NCBI GenBank assembly: GCA_012295275.1
Contig: CM022677.1
Span: 7,725,922 to 7,789,921 of the forward strand
DNA from: Chrysomallon squamiferum
Taxonomy: Eukaryota > Mollusca > Gastropoda > Neomphalida > Peltospiridae
Reading direction: 5' to 3'
DNA: 64,000 nt
Shown here: positions 12,165-24,355 of the stretch, one piece after another
Layout of the letters: each line of letters opens with the position of its first letter
Position numbering within the stretch: the stretch's first letter is position 1
Made by a program: the position numbers and the translations under genes
Notes under the pieces: generated by a model
Databases searched by the model: none
Told to the model about the DNA's origin: nothing
Seen by the model: only the letters and a program-made list of their open reading frames with translations

Positions 12165-13115
12165 AGCTCACAAACTCACAGCTTTATTGAAGCAGTGCAG
12201 ACTGAATGGCAACACCAAGAGAGAAAAGAAGAAAATTAATTCAAACACTTTTACATGTGAAGATAGAGAAAGAATAGTTCAATTTCTGCAGCATTTTCAT
12301 CAAGATTATGACTACTTTTGAGTGAGTCAGTTGCAGGATTCAAAGGGAGTAATTTGAAAATACTGTCTGCATGTGAGACTAAATCTTCACTTTGGAGGGA
12401 GAATCAACAGACTGCTATTGAACATGGTAAGAATTCATTTGAATAATGAGAAATTTTATAACAGATTAAGTGATATTTACTGGAACCTGGTCTGAAACAT
12501 TTAAAAGAGTAAAATATAATTTTAAGGATATTGTATTAATTCTTCAATTAATTGATTTTATATTGCATATGCTTTTGTTTGTTATTTTAAATTTTGTTTT
12601 CATTTTTATGTTTAAGAAAAAGTGAACCGTCTTCTTAGTTTCACTTATCAGTTTAATGTCACGACACTGATATTTAAGCCTTTTAGGACATCATTTATCC
12701 ATCTGTGGGAACATATGTGTCCTTTTATTGTCCCAAAACAGATCTCTGCTGGTAGTGCTAACAGTGAGAAGATAGAGCAAACTGCCAGTCTTCCAGCAGA
12801 AGAGAAAATGAGAGTGTTTGGAGAGGAAGTTGAGCATCTACACATTGTGGAAGCAGAAAGAAAAGTTATAACACATTGGTAGACAAGTGTAAAATTGTAA
12901 TTTCTGAAGCTGGTATAACCTGTCTTCATCAACATCTTCTGAGTTCATTTCCTGCAACAGACTTTCATTTACTGTTTTAAGTTTGAACAGAAATTTCACA
13001 TTCCAAACAACCCATTCCAGCCAGAACCAGTTTAATTCCTTGTGACAAGAAAATATGGAATTTTTAAAATATGTTCTAAAGTTCAGTGTCAGCCAATCTA
13101 TCAGCTGGTGAGTCA
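12165..13115 (+). pseudogene. decayed copy of a multi-copy metazoan (transposon-like) protein family
   Basis: Three pieces in order match a protein family I have seen repeatedly in molluscs, cnidarians and fish, probably transposon-derived. At 12165-12427: ERIVQFLQHFHQDY, then, after a frameshift near 12318, GFKGSNLKILSACETKSSLW. At 12622-12880: SFIHLWEHMCPFIVPK and SLPAEEKMRVFGEEVEHL. At 12985-13105: FHIPNNPFQPEPV, a stop, and then shifted-frame remnants of the TPRKCGIFG motif. The pieces are separated by frameshifts, stops and intron-like DNA, and the downstream acidic catalytic-like region is absent. It is therefore not functional. Identity rests on motif memory only. Confidence 0.6.
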
Positions 13116-14821
13116 TTTAATCTCTTAATTAATTTATATAATTGTTTTGTACTGCTGTATTGCTTTTTGTTTTTTTGTTCCTGTGTGTACTATTTATTTA
13201 TTTATTCTTATAACCTGTGTGATTGTGTTATTTTAAGTTGTTTTTAGAAATTATTTAATCAAACATTTGTTTGTATTAAATTTGACAAACAAGAATGAAA
13301 AGGCCTGTGTTAGGTGTTTTTCATGTGAGAGATATGTATTGTGTTAATGGAGGTTCTTTTGTTGAAACTAATTATTTTTGTGGGGCTGTGTTTACAATTT
13401 TCTTCATGTAGTTGCTGAAAGTTTGCATGTTTTGCGAGGTATCAGAACTAGCTGGAGTTTCTATGGTGATGGACTCTGCAGTAGCTGCATGCTAATGACT
13501 TGAGTTATATCACTGTGTACATTTTGTTGTGTGTCTGTCAGAGGCCACACTGTGATCTCACATCTTTCAGTTGGTAGTTGTAGCTATTGGTTTTAACTGT
13601 TGTCATGGCAGGTGTGGTCCAGTAGGTTGCTTTACCCTCCATAAACTGACATCAACAGCTTGGCTTTGTTTGTGAATGCATCTGACTGTAAACATTTTTT
13701 TTTTAATATTGTATTTCTATACTGGTAATATATTTTGTGGTATATTTAAAAAGAAAGGGTTTTTTTGTGGGTTTTTTTTTTTTTTTTTTCCTTCCATTTG
13801 GTTTTAGGTTGTTGTTGTTACAGAGACTATTTTACTGTTTGCTGAGTCAGAGTTTCAGGATTAGTGTAATTCCCAGTAAGAAAATGTTGATCCCAATTAA
13901 ATAAGTCTTTAAGAGTTTTGTGTTGATCCCGAAATAAAATTTCCTTGGGTTGTTACTTTCTGTTATGATCTCTGATGTTTTGTTATGGAGATTGTTTTTT
14001 TGCTTCTGTATTTGCATGCTGTGGTATATATATATATATATATACATTTCCCACATGTTAGGTTCACTCCCTTCATCCTCCATATCCATTTTTATTTCTT
14101 TGTAAGGATACCAAAATGTTCATATTTTCATTAATTTTCTGTTCAGGGTTTTGTCTATGTCAGTGTTTGTTGGTGATTTATACTGGTTTTTTATTTATCA
14201 CCTTTTGCTTCTGGTCAACTTTTTTTTTTTTAAATCAAATTTTGCCTTTTTAACCTGTTGACTTTTGGAAATCCTAATTTTCATTGCTGAATCATCTGAA
14301 TTAGTGATTTTTATGTTTTCTATGTTGTTGCATTTTTAGAGGTTGGTTTGGTGTTATTTTTCCTGGTTCTGAATGTCTAATGTGTATAGTTGTGTATATA
14401 ACTGGATGTTAAATATTTATTCTTCTAATGTTTCTCCATTTACTTTAACACATGTGTGTGTGTGTATGTGTGTGTATTTATGTAAGTGTCTTTGAGAGCG
14501 AGAGAGAGAGAGGAAGAGAGAAATGACAAAAATGGGTGAAAATTTCAAAAGTAAATCAGATTTTGTTTAAAAATGAAATCTATTTTGTAATTTAGCAAGT
14601 TTAAATGATAAAATAATTTATAATAAAATAATTGCCTTTTTCTTTTCTTTTGTTTTAAGAGAAAAATAAAGTAAACAAACTAATTATCTTACAATAAACA
14701 AATATTTAAAAACAAAAAAGGAAGGAAACAAATTAACTCGATTTTATGTTTATTTATCATGAAAAGAAAGAAATGTCTGGCGACTTTCAACTTCAAAAGC
14801 ATTAATGTGAAACTAACTTAC
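13116..14821. other. intergenic or intronic T-rich stretch
   Basis: No coding evidence. The plus strand is markedly T- and G-rich over 13150-14350, with poly(T) runs at 13693-13706 and 13768-13790, (AT)n at 14026-14043 and GT-rich repeats at 14452-14476. Confidence 0.45.
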
Positions 14822-16627
14822 CAGACAGTTTGAAGTTTACTTTTTACAACAAGTAAATATTTGTAATTTTCTGGTGCAGAACTCTCCCATGAAGAATTTG
14901 TTGTCATCACAGCAGACATACAAAGGACTGGACAGTAGTCCATCCTGGTCAGTGAAGATGTCACATGTAAGGTTACCATCTCATGACAACTGAACAATAC
15001 AATTTCTATCATAATCACAAACAAATTATTTGCCTCCCTGTCACATGTAACATCTCTCAATCCTCTCAGTATGAATCACATGACTCCCATCTGACATCAC
15101 CTGATGATGTCGCACAAAACGCTTTGTTTACATTTTCTGACAAACAACAACAACAATATGATTCAGCGAGACTGATTGGTGGAGAGGAAGTTTTGTATCT
15201 TTTTTTCAGTGATTTTCTTTCTAAACAAAAACATTTTACACAGTCATTGTTATAATCACTAACAACAATTTTCCACCAGCATGGAAACAAAAAAAGAATG
15301 ATTTGTATCTCGTTGTTATCGTAAGTGTGGTTTATGTAGCCCTGCTGGCATTTGGTGCAGAACAAGAGTCTCATCTCCTACAAAAACACACAATTTGTAC
15401 TGATTTTACTTGTAGAATTCTCTGGTTATTAATTATTGCTCCGTTTATAAATAAATAAAAATAAATAAATAAAATAAAGTAAAAAAGTTAGAGTAAAGTA
15501 AAAAGAATCTTAAAATCAGACTGCCATTTCATGGCAGGTGTCTTTATAACTGAACAAATAATTAGTCCTTAGTGCTTCTATGGATTCTTTCAATAAATGA
15601 GATTGTATGTGCAGACAAAGCATCAGTATACAATAATTGCTAATCATTTTCATGATTTTACAAAAACAAATATATTACATTTTTATATATATTGCTTAAT
15701 TCAATGTAAGAAAACCATTTTGCAAAAGACTGAAGAAATATTTAAAACTGAAATAAAATGAATAATGTATTTAAATACCTGGACAGCACCAAATACTTCA
15801 ACTCTACTGGAGACTTGTGCTGCTGTGTGTTCCAAAATGTCAATCCCAGTTTGTATTTAGAAACAATTTCTAGAATATTTTTATCATTAACAAGCTGATT
15901 TAACTTCTGAAAATAAACAGTTTAAATCCACAGATTAGTATATTGGTTTCTTCAGTTCCTATAAATACATGATGAAAGATCTGAATGTCATTCAGTAAAT
16001 AATGACATTTCCTTGTTATTAAATGATTCAGTAAATTAAGTCTGCATGAATCAATATTATTATAGTAAACTAAAAATTGAAACATAACATTTTTTAAATC
16101 TTTTGTTTTGTATTCTAATGAGATTTAATGATGCAGTTATCAATTCAAATTATTTACTGAAAAATAATCTAAAGAGATAAAAACATGTCTAAAATAAAGA
16201 TGAATTTGATTCACATAATTAAGAATTTTTCATTCAGAAACACCTTCAACAAAATTAACATAAATCTGTTTTTCTTTATGAACTGATTTCACACATACCT
16301 CAACATCATTCCTTAAGCCATGTAGTTCTTAGTCCATGTTCTTTTCAGCAATGTCCCATGACCTTTCTTGACTCTCTTTTCTCTGCTCTTGAGTTAATTT
16401 GTCCATCTTGAAGGTCAGGAACTTAGCCTAGTTAAAATATCAAAATTAAACTGTAATATATAAATTCAATCAAACGCTAATGTAAGAACATTCAAGTCAC
16501 ATTACACTGAAAATAATAAAGTATGTTAATAAAATAATAAGCAGACATTTCATTAGTTGGACATCATTTTGTAAATAGGAAACATAAATTCCCTGATAGT
16601 CTGAGCAAGAGATACATATTCTGTGTA

Positions 16628-16667
<40 letters not shown>

Positions 16668-18505
16668 TTTGATTTTTAACATTTGTATCTCTAATATGCC
16701 TTTTTAAATAGGAAAAGTAGCTCTTTTCATAAGCTTGTTATTTCATTTTCAGACTAAAAAGAGTGAAGATTGCCTGGTATAATAAGTTAAAGATAAATGT
16801 GTAAGAAGAAAAATTATTACTACATTTAATAAAAACTAAAAGCATACACCATCTCCAAAACAAAGAAACTACACTAACTGAATAAATAATCATTTTTCAC
16901 ATATGTATTGTTTATCACACTGAAAGATCTCAGTGACAAAAATTGTTTATATCATTATCTAAAATAACAAATAAATCACATCTTTAAGTAAAATTCTAAG
17001 TAAATGCAGAATAAAAATGTACTTACTTTGACGTCTTCATCTGATAAGTTGGTGAACTGAAATAAAAATATACAGTTGAGACAGTTGTCCTAAATCATTG
17101 TCAAAAATTCCACAATAAGGACTAATGATTAATTTTAAGAACTGTTAGTAATCACAACAATGTGACAGAACTTGATGGAATGAACTAAAAAATAATTTAC
17201 AGTGACACATGATAACTATATCATAACAGATTCCAATGCTTTTCAGTTCTAATAACAAAATGTTAATGTCATTCTGCACTAGGTATGTGAATTCAGTCAT
17301 TTTGATTACTTTTTTGGAACACTTAGAACTGATTCTATACATCTAATTTTAGATTTGATTAAAAATATAAGTTAATAATCTGGCTACATTAAATGTATCC
17401 ACAATAATAATCTTTTAATCCCAAAAGATAAGGAGAATTCTAATTAATTAATAATAATTAATTGCTAATGTTTTGAATGAGATGATATAATTAATTCATA
17501 AAAAATATATATATATCAGATTTGAATCCTGAATGAAATAATTCAGACAATCGTATGATACTGCAACATTGACAAGGAAACTAATCACTTCTGTGTCATC
17601 TCATATATAAAGTTTTGACTGGTAGGAAACAGAGTTGTAAGGATTTACACCTGCTTCTTCCTTCTCAATGGCAGTTTAGAACATAATTACCACCAACTTG
17701 ATACCTATGCATTTGGAAGGTACATTTTTCAGGAATATCGTGGAATTTTTATAAAACAGCATTAGGAAATGAAGTACTGGTTTTTACAGGTTTGTTTTAT
17801 TTTAATTATTCTTTTTCTTATTGTTGTGGTGGTGGTGGTTGTTGCTGTTGCTATTATTACTATTCATGTTGTTACATATTTTAAAATAATTATTTGAAAT
17901 TCTATTTTTCTTCATTAAAACAAATAAAAAATAAATAAAATAAAAATAAAAATAAATTTAACATCCCTTCATCTCTCTGCAAAAATATAAATTAAGAACA
18001 TTTAAAGATATCAAACAAACTACATAAGTATAAAATCTACTGATGTGTCTTTTGTCTGACTTACCTGAAAGGTCTTCCAAGCTGGTTAAGAAAATCCTCT
18101 GAAATGCTGGACATCACAAGATCCAAAGTTTGTGCTGGTGGTATGATAGCTATATTTAAACAACTATCTTGTTTCATGTATGAGTCACTGTTTTCTACTA
18201 TTTAGCCATATTTGCCTAAATAAACAAATATAGAACAAAAAGTATTAAAAAAATCCGGTATAATTTTCTAATGTGATTAATTAATTTATCATAATTATAA
18301 TTTTCTGCTATACACTGAAACAAACAAAACTTCTTAACAGTCAGCTGGGCTTATGTACTATTAGTTAGTATCATCCAGAGCTTCTCTTTAAAGTAAATAT
18401 TTTGAAATCATCTCTCATATTCAGTTATCTGGTATACCTTTACCTTCACCCTATTTTCTCTAATAAATTTATTTAAAAAGGGCACTTACCTGGAAACCCA
18501 TCCAT
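14822..18505 (-). CDS. unidentified multi-exon gene, minus strand
   Basis: Exons follow right to left. 18490-18505 holds ATG and MDGFP with donor GTAAGT. 18065-18215 contains TLDLVMSSISEDFLNQLGRP, donor GTAAGT. 17027-17056 is a 30-base microexon (FTNLSDEDVK). 16299-16427 contains KMDKLTQEQRKESQERSW. 15779-15906 starts KLNQLVNDKNILEIVSKYK and continues best in a shifted frame as GIDILEHTAAQVSSRVEVFG. About 15066-15377 contains LLFCTKCQQGYI. 14822-14989 contains SSAPENYKYLLVVKSKLQ. Boundaries are GT/AG. The middle exons read as coiled coil. Faults: in-frame stops in 18065-18215 (KYG then TAA) and 16299-16427 (KNMD then TAA), and a likely one-base loss in 15779-15906. I do not recognise the family. 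Exons 1 and 2 are duplicated 4.3 kb to the right. Confidence 0.5.
16631..16664. repeat. (GT)n microsatellite
   Basis: An uninterrupted GT run of about 34 bases in an intron of the unidentified minus-strand gene. Confidence 0.9.
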
Positions 18506-18876
18506 ATTTCTTCTTATCTACTGCACTTCTTGTTTACAATAAAAGCTGATTTAACCTTTACACTTCTTCTTTTCAATATCAGTCTATGATGTAAATAATA
18601 ACACATCTCCTTAATTTCAGGAGTTCTCACTTCTTCCTTTTTAATAGAAAAAAAAAATATATATATATACACTATGGACTGTGCTTTTTATAAAGTTAAA
18701 ATTGAGATTTACTTATACTACCATAGAATTTTAAAAGTAATTTTTGATTGTTATTGTGAATGAAACTGCTTTGGAAAATCAATATTTATACATCTTCCAT
18801 TGTTAATAAAGAAACATGCATAGACTGTTCAATATTAATTTTCATATTGCATTCTTATTTATTTTAAATTTTCTGA

Positions 18877-18909
<33 letters not shown>

Positions 18910-19784
18910 AATAAATAACTAAAATAGAATTTAAAAAAAAAGAAGGTTGTTTAGGTCAAATTTCTGTTGTTTTAGAAAATGAGAACTGATATAAACACTA
19001 CAATCTTAGAGGTCCTTAGTTCCGAATCGTGAGTGTTCCCAATCGTTTGTCTTTATTTTGTTTTATTTATTTATTTATTTATTTATTTATTTTGTATCAT
19101 GCCTACCTTGATGTCATTAACATTATTAATAAGTGAATATTTCTTATCAGCGAGTTCAATGGTAAACGAAGATTAAAATGTTTTTCTAGCAGACGCGAAG
19201 TGACGTGCGTGTCGGAAATGAGTCTCGATTACGATATTAGTTTCAAGTCATTTAAAAGAAAAAAGACTACCGTGTATCAAACATTTCGGAGGCCAAGACA
19301 AAATAAAAAAAATTTTTCTTTTTATACTCTTTAATACTGTTTGATGTCGTTAAAAAATTAATCTCTTATTTCTTACTATTATCAGGCATATCTAATTATC
19401 ACTGTAAGATTGTCGTTTTACTAACAGAAAACTACATTAATTTCTCCTGCATTTCTAACATATTTATTTTTAAAAAGTCTTCTGCTACCATTACAGCCGT
19501 TTACTAAAATAGGATAAAACTAATATTCAGATAATATATATTATAAATACATTAACTTACTTTATCACATTCTGACAAAATTTTCAGCCGATAACTTGAG
19601 ATAACAAAACAGCAAATATCTTTGATTTACAAGCATCTGAGCCCAAATACGTGATATTTTTTTATTAAGAATTCGCGTCTTTTGCAATTATAATATTAAA
19701 ATAGATAGTGTTCGTGGGAAGTGATGTTATATTTTAAAGGAGAAGGATTATTTTAAGAAATATCTAGAAATACAGATTAATGTG

Positions 19785-20033
19785 CAGTGGCGTGCAAAGG
19801 TCTGGTGATGCCCGGGGCCAACGCCTTGATTGTATGCCCCAAGGATTCGAGAAATATTTTGAGAAAGGAAGATATTTTGAATATGTAAAAACAGAATAAA
19901 ATAAAATAAACGCTTTATTGATTTAAATACAAATCAACCAATTTTATTAACCTCTTTTCTCTGATTGGATGCCCTCCCCATTTAGATGTACGAGAACACA
20001 GTCCCTCGATCCCCCCCCCGCTGCACGCCACTG
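19785..20033. mobile_element. 249 bp non-autonomous hAT element (copy 1)
   Basis: Perfect 12-base terminal inverted repeats, CAGTGGCGTGCA and TGCACGCCACTG, bound the element. They are flanked on both sides by the 8-base direct repeat TTAATGTG (19777-19784 and 20034-20041). An 8-base target duplication with CAG...CTG ends is the hAT signature. No transposase is inside, so it is a MITE moved in trans. Confidence 0.9.
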
Positions 20034-20321
20034 TTAATGTGCCTTTAATTACACTGGTACAGACTCCATAGGAAAAGGTTACGAAAAAAAGTCAGATAAA
20101 AAGGAAATATTTAATTGTAAACAACATTAACGTGAAATTTAATTTAATTCTAAACAACACTAACGTGATATTTTAATAAGATGAATAATTTTCTGCAAAT
20201 AACTTAAGCCATTAATATCAGCGTTCCACCGCCGTGTAAAATACATTGAAAAATCTTTAGTGTTTCTACTGTAGTGTCCTTTTTTAAATTAACAGTGTTA
20301 CAGTTATGTAACGCCTAGAAG

Positions 20322-20672
20322 ATACAAATATATTAACGTGATATTTGATTGTAGTTCTCTACAAATTACGTTACATTTACTGCTGGTAACTGTTTTTAAT
20401 GTAATAACGAATATTCTGTTAGGAATACTGTTACCGTGATGATTTTTACACGGCGTAATGAAAAAAGAGTTTTGTAGTTTACATGATATTTTAGATATTT
20501 AGATATTTAGGATTTCTTCGATAATATCCCTTTTTACAGTTACGCAGATCTAATACAATAATTCTGAATTACAATAAAATGAGAAGCAATACTATTAACC
20601 GAATATTTAAAAAAAAAAAAAAAACTACAACAGATGTTTCTAGACTAACGTCCTTTGTTTTATTAACATAAC
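20322..20672 (+). repeat. dispersed repeat, plus-orientation copy (a further copy inside duplication copy 2)
   Basis: This block includes GATTTTTACACGGCGTAATG. Its reverse complement recurs at about 30839-31172 with moderate divergence. Confidence 0.75.
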
Positions 20673-22372
20673 TAGCTTACAGAGGTGGCTCCTAGAATAA
20701 AAGTGAAAAGTGCTGGACCAAGTTCATATAAAAAATAAAATATATTGATAATTATAGTTTATGGCGATAACGTTTAATTTATTCAGACACTGATATTATA
20801 ATTACTCCTCATACTTTCTCAGCGGGCGTAATCACCTATTAAAATATATTACTTACGGTATACTTCTACTTATTCTTTTCGTTTTTATTAACTATCATTT
20901 ATACTTTCAACAAATAATGGAAACTGGCTCTTTATAAATTTATGAATTTAACATATGGTAATATTGAAGTATTTCGCTCTAAATCATTTTACAGAATTAG
21001 ACGAATTCATCGAGAAGTAGTAAATCAAATTTCTTTCGACATTGCATATGCATTATTGGTCTAAGGGAAATAACTCTACATACTTTTTTTTACTTCTTTT
21101 TGGAGAAATACAGAGAAGGTTTTCAAATAAAGGTTACTGTGAGTAACAATATTTTACAGCTTAATCATTTAACTTATAGGTATAATATCATTTAACTTGG
21201 ATGAGTGTAGTTTTTTTAAGTAATCAAACATCTGAGACTACTCGACAGCGAAGTTTTCTGTTGAAAAAATGGCGACGTAATTCACATTTATACATAAAAC
21301 CAGCGACGTTTATATTATAAATTGATACTGAGTGAACATAACGTGATGTTTTATTATGTTTAACTTCATTTTGCATCACACAAAATACTGATAATTTCAC
21401 GTACATTTTATTCTACTAGGAGAAATGTTATATAGTTAATTTTTAAGTTACATCACAGAAAACATGCCTGGCCTCCTGAATTAGTGTTTTATGAGATATG
21501 AGGATATTTTTAGTTAGCTAGTCGAAATTGATTCATCTCCAATGCTTTTCAGTTCTAATAACAAAATGTTAATGTCATTCTGCACTAGGTATGTGAATTC
21601 AGTCATTTTGATTACTTTTTTGGAACACTTAGAACTGATTCTATACATCTAATTTTAGATTTGATTAAAAATATAAGTTAATAATCTGGCTACATTAAAT
21701 GTATCCACAATAATAATCTTTTAATCCCAAAAGATAAGGAGAATTCTAATTAATTAATAATAATTAATTGCTAATGTTTTGAATGAGATGATATAATTAA
21801 TTCATAAAAAATATATATATATCAGATTTGAATCCTGAATGAAATAATTCAGACAATCGTATGATACTGCAACATTGACAAGGAAACTAATCACTTCTGT
21901 GTCATCTCATATATAAAGTTTTGACTGGTAGGAAACAGAGTTGTAAGGATTTACACCTGCTTCTTCCTTCTCAATGGCAGTTTAGAACATAATTACCACC
22001 AACTTGATACCTATGCATTTGGAAGGTACATTTTTCAGGAATATCGTGGAATTTTTATAAAACAGCATCAGGAAATGAAGTACTGGTTTTTACAGGTTTG
22101 TTTTATTTTAATTATTCTTTTTCTTATTGTTGTGGTGGTGGTGGTTGTTGCTGTTGCTATTATTACTATTCATGTTGTTACATATTTTTTTAAATAATTA
22201 TCTGAAATTCTATTTTTCTTCATTAAAACAAATAAAAAATAAATAAAATAAAAATAAAAATAAATTTAACATCCCTTCATCTCTCTGCAAAAATATAAAT
22301 TAAGAACATTTAAAGATATCAAACAAACTACATAAGTATAAAATCTACTGATGTGTCTTTTGTCTGACTTAC

Positions 22373-22813
22373 CTGAAAGGTCTTCCAAGCTGGTTAAGAA
22401 AATCCTCTGAAATGCTGGACATCACAAGATCCAAAGTTTGTGCTGGTGGTATGATAGCTATATTTAAACAACTATCTTGTTTCATGTATGAGTCACTGTT
22501 TTCTACTATTTAGCCATATTTGCCTAAATAAACAAATATAGAACAAAAAGTATTAAAAAAATCCGGTATAATTTTCTAATGTGATTAATTAATTTATCAT
22601 AATTATAATTTTCTGCTATACACTGAAACAAACAAAACTTCTTAACAGTCAGCTGGGCTTATGTACTATTAGTTAGTATCATCCAGAGCTTCTCTTTAAA
22701 GTAAATATTTTGAAATCATCTCTCATATTCAGTTATCTGGTATACCTTTACCTTCACCCTATTTTCTCTAATAAATTTATTTAAAAAGGGCACTTACCTG
22801 GAAACCCATCCAT
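22373..22813 (-). pseudogene. duplicated first two exons of the unidentified minus-strand gene
   Basis: Exon copies 22798-22813 (MDGFP, donor GTAAGT) and 22373-22523 (LDLVMSSISEDFLNQLGRP, donor GTAAGT) are the same as those at 18490-18505 and 18065-18215, including the in-frame TAA. No later exons accompany them, so on their own they are an orphan 5' end. They could act as an alternative first-exon pair spliced into the downstream gene. Confidence 0.55.
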
Positions 22814-23182
22814 ATTTCTTCTTATCTACTGCACTTCTTGTTTACAATAAAAGCTGATTTAACCTTTACACTTCTTCTTTTCAATATCAGTCTATGATGT
22901 AAATAATAACACATCTCCTTAATTTCAGGAGTTCTCACTTCTTCCTTTTTAATAGAAAAAAAAAATATATATATACACTATGGACTGTGCTTTTTATAAA
23001 GTTAAAATTGAGATTTACTTATACTACCATAGAATTTTAAAAGTAATTTTTGATTGTTATTGTGAATGAAACTGCTTTGGAAAATCAATATTTATACATC
23101 TTCCATTGTTAATAAAGAAACATGCATAGACTGTTCAATATTAATTTTCATATTGCATTCTTATTTATTTTAAATTTTCTGA

Positions 23183-23221
<39 letters not shown>

Positions 23222-24106
23222 AATAAATAACTAAAATAGAATTTAAAAAAAAAGAAGGTTGTTTAGGTCAAATTTCTGTTGTTTTAGAAAATGAGAACTG
23301 ATATAAACACTACAATCTTAGAGGTCCTTAGTTCCGAATCGTGAGTGTTCCCAATCGTTTGTCTTTATTTTGTTTTATTTATTTATTTATTTATTTATTT
23401 ATTTTGTATCATGCCTACCTTGATGTCATTAACATTATTAATAAGTGAATATTTCTTATCAGCGAATTCAAAATGATCTATAATCGTTCAATGGTAAACG
23501 AAGATTAAAATGTTTTTCTAGCAGACGTGCGTGTCGGAAATGAGTCTCGATTACGATATTAGTTTCAAGTCATTTAAAAGAAAAAAGACTACCGTGTATC
23601 AAACATTTCGGAGGCCAAGACAAAATAAAAAACTTTTTTCTTTTTATACTCTTTAATACTGTTTGATGTCGTTAAAAAATTAATCTCTTATTTCTTACTA
23701 TTATCAGGCATATCTAATTATCACTGTAAGATTGTCGTTTTACTAACAGAAAACTACATTAATTTCTCCTGCATTTCTAACATATTTATTTTTAAAAAGT
23801 CTTCTGCTACCATTACAGCCGTTTACTAAAATAGGATAAAACTAATATTCAGATAATATATATTATAAATACATTAACTTACTTTATCACATTCTGACAA
23901 AATTTTCAGCCGATAACTTGAGATAACAAAACAGCAAATATCTTTGATTTACAAGCATCTGAGCCCAAATACGTGATATTTTTTTATTAAGAATTCGCGT
24001 CTTTTGCAATTATAATATTAAAATAGATAGTGTTCGTGGGAAGTGATGTTATATTTTAAAGGAGAAGGATTATTTTAAGAAATATCTAGAAATACAGATT
24101 AATGTG

Positions 24107-24355
24107 CAGTGGCGTGCAAAGGTCTGGTGATGCCCGGGGCCAACGCCTTGATTGTATGCCCCAAGGATTCGAGAAATATTTTGAGAAAGGAAGATATTTT
24201 GAATATGTAAAAACAGAATAAAATAAAATAAACGCTTTATTGATTTAAATACAAATCAACCAATTTTATTAACCTCTTTTCTCTGATTGGATGCCCTCCC
24301 CATTTAGATGTACGAGAACACAGTCCCTCGATCCCCCCCCCGCTGCACGCCACTG
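24107..24355. mobile_element. 249 bp non-autonomous hAT element (copy 2)
   Basis: Same length, ends and TTAATGTG target duplication as the element at 19785-20033. It was duplicated with its surroundings rather than inserted independently. Confidence 0.9.

Larger units (their letters stand above)
17232..21538. repeat. 4.3 kb direct tandem duplication, copy 1
   Basis: Positions 17232 onward match 21538 onward base for base over long stretches (offset 4305-4308), ending at the shared ATTCATCT. The copy spans the intron, exons 2 and 1, the upstream region of the unidentified gene, one hAT element and about 1.5 kb beyond. Differences from copy 2 are scattered single bases, repeat-number changes and a few short indels. 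Confidence 0.95.

Noticed and set aside
21224-21406. Identical 60-codon open frames at 21224-21406 and 25529-25711
   Set aside because: Identity comes from the 4.3 kb duplication, not selection; no splice sites or family motifs.
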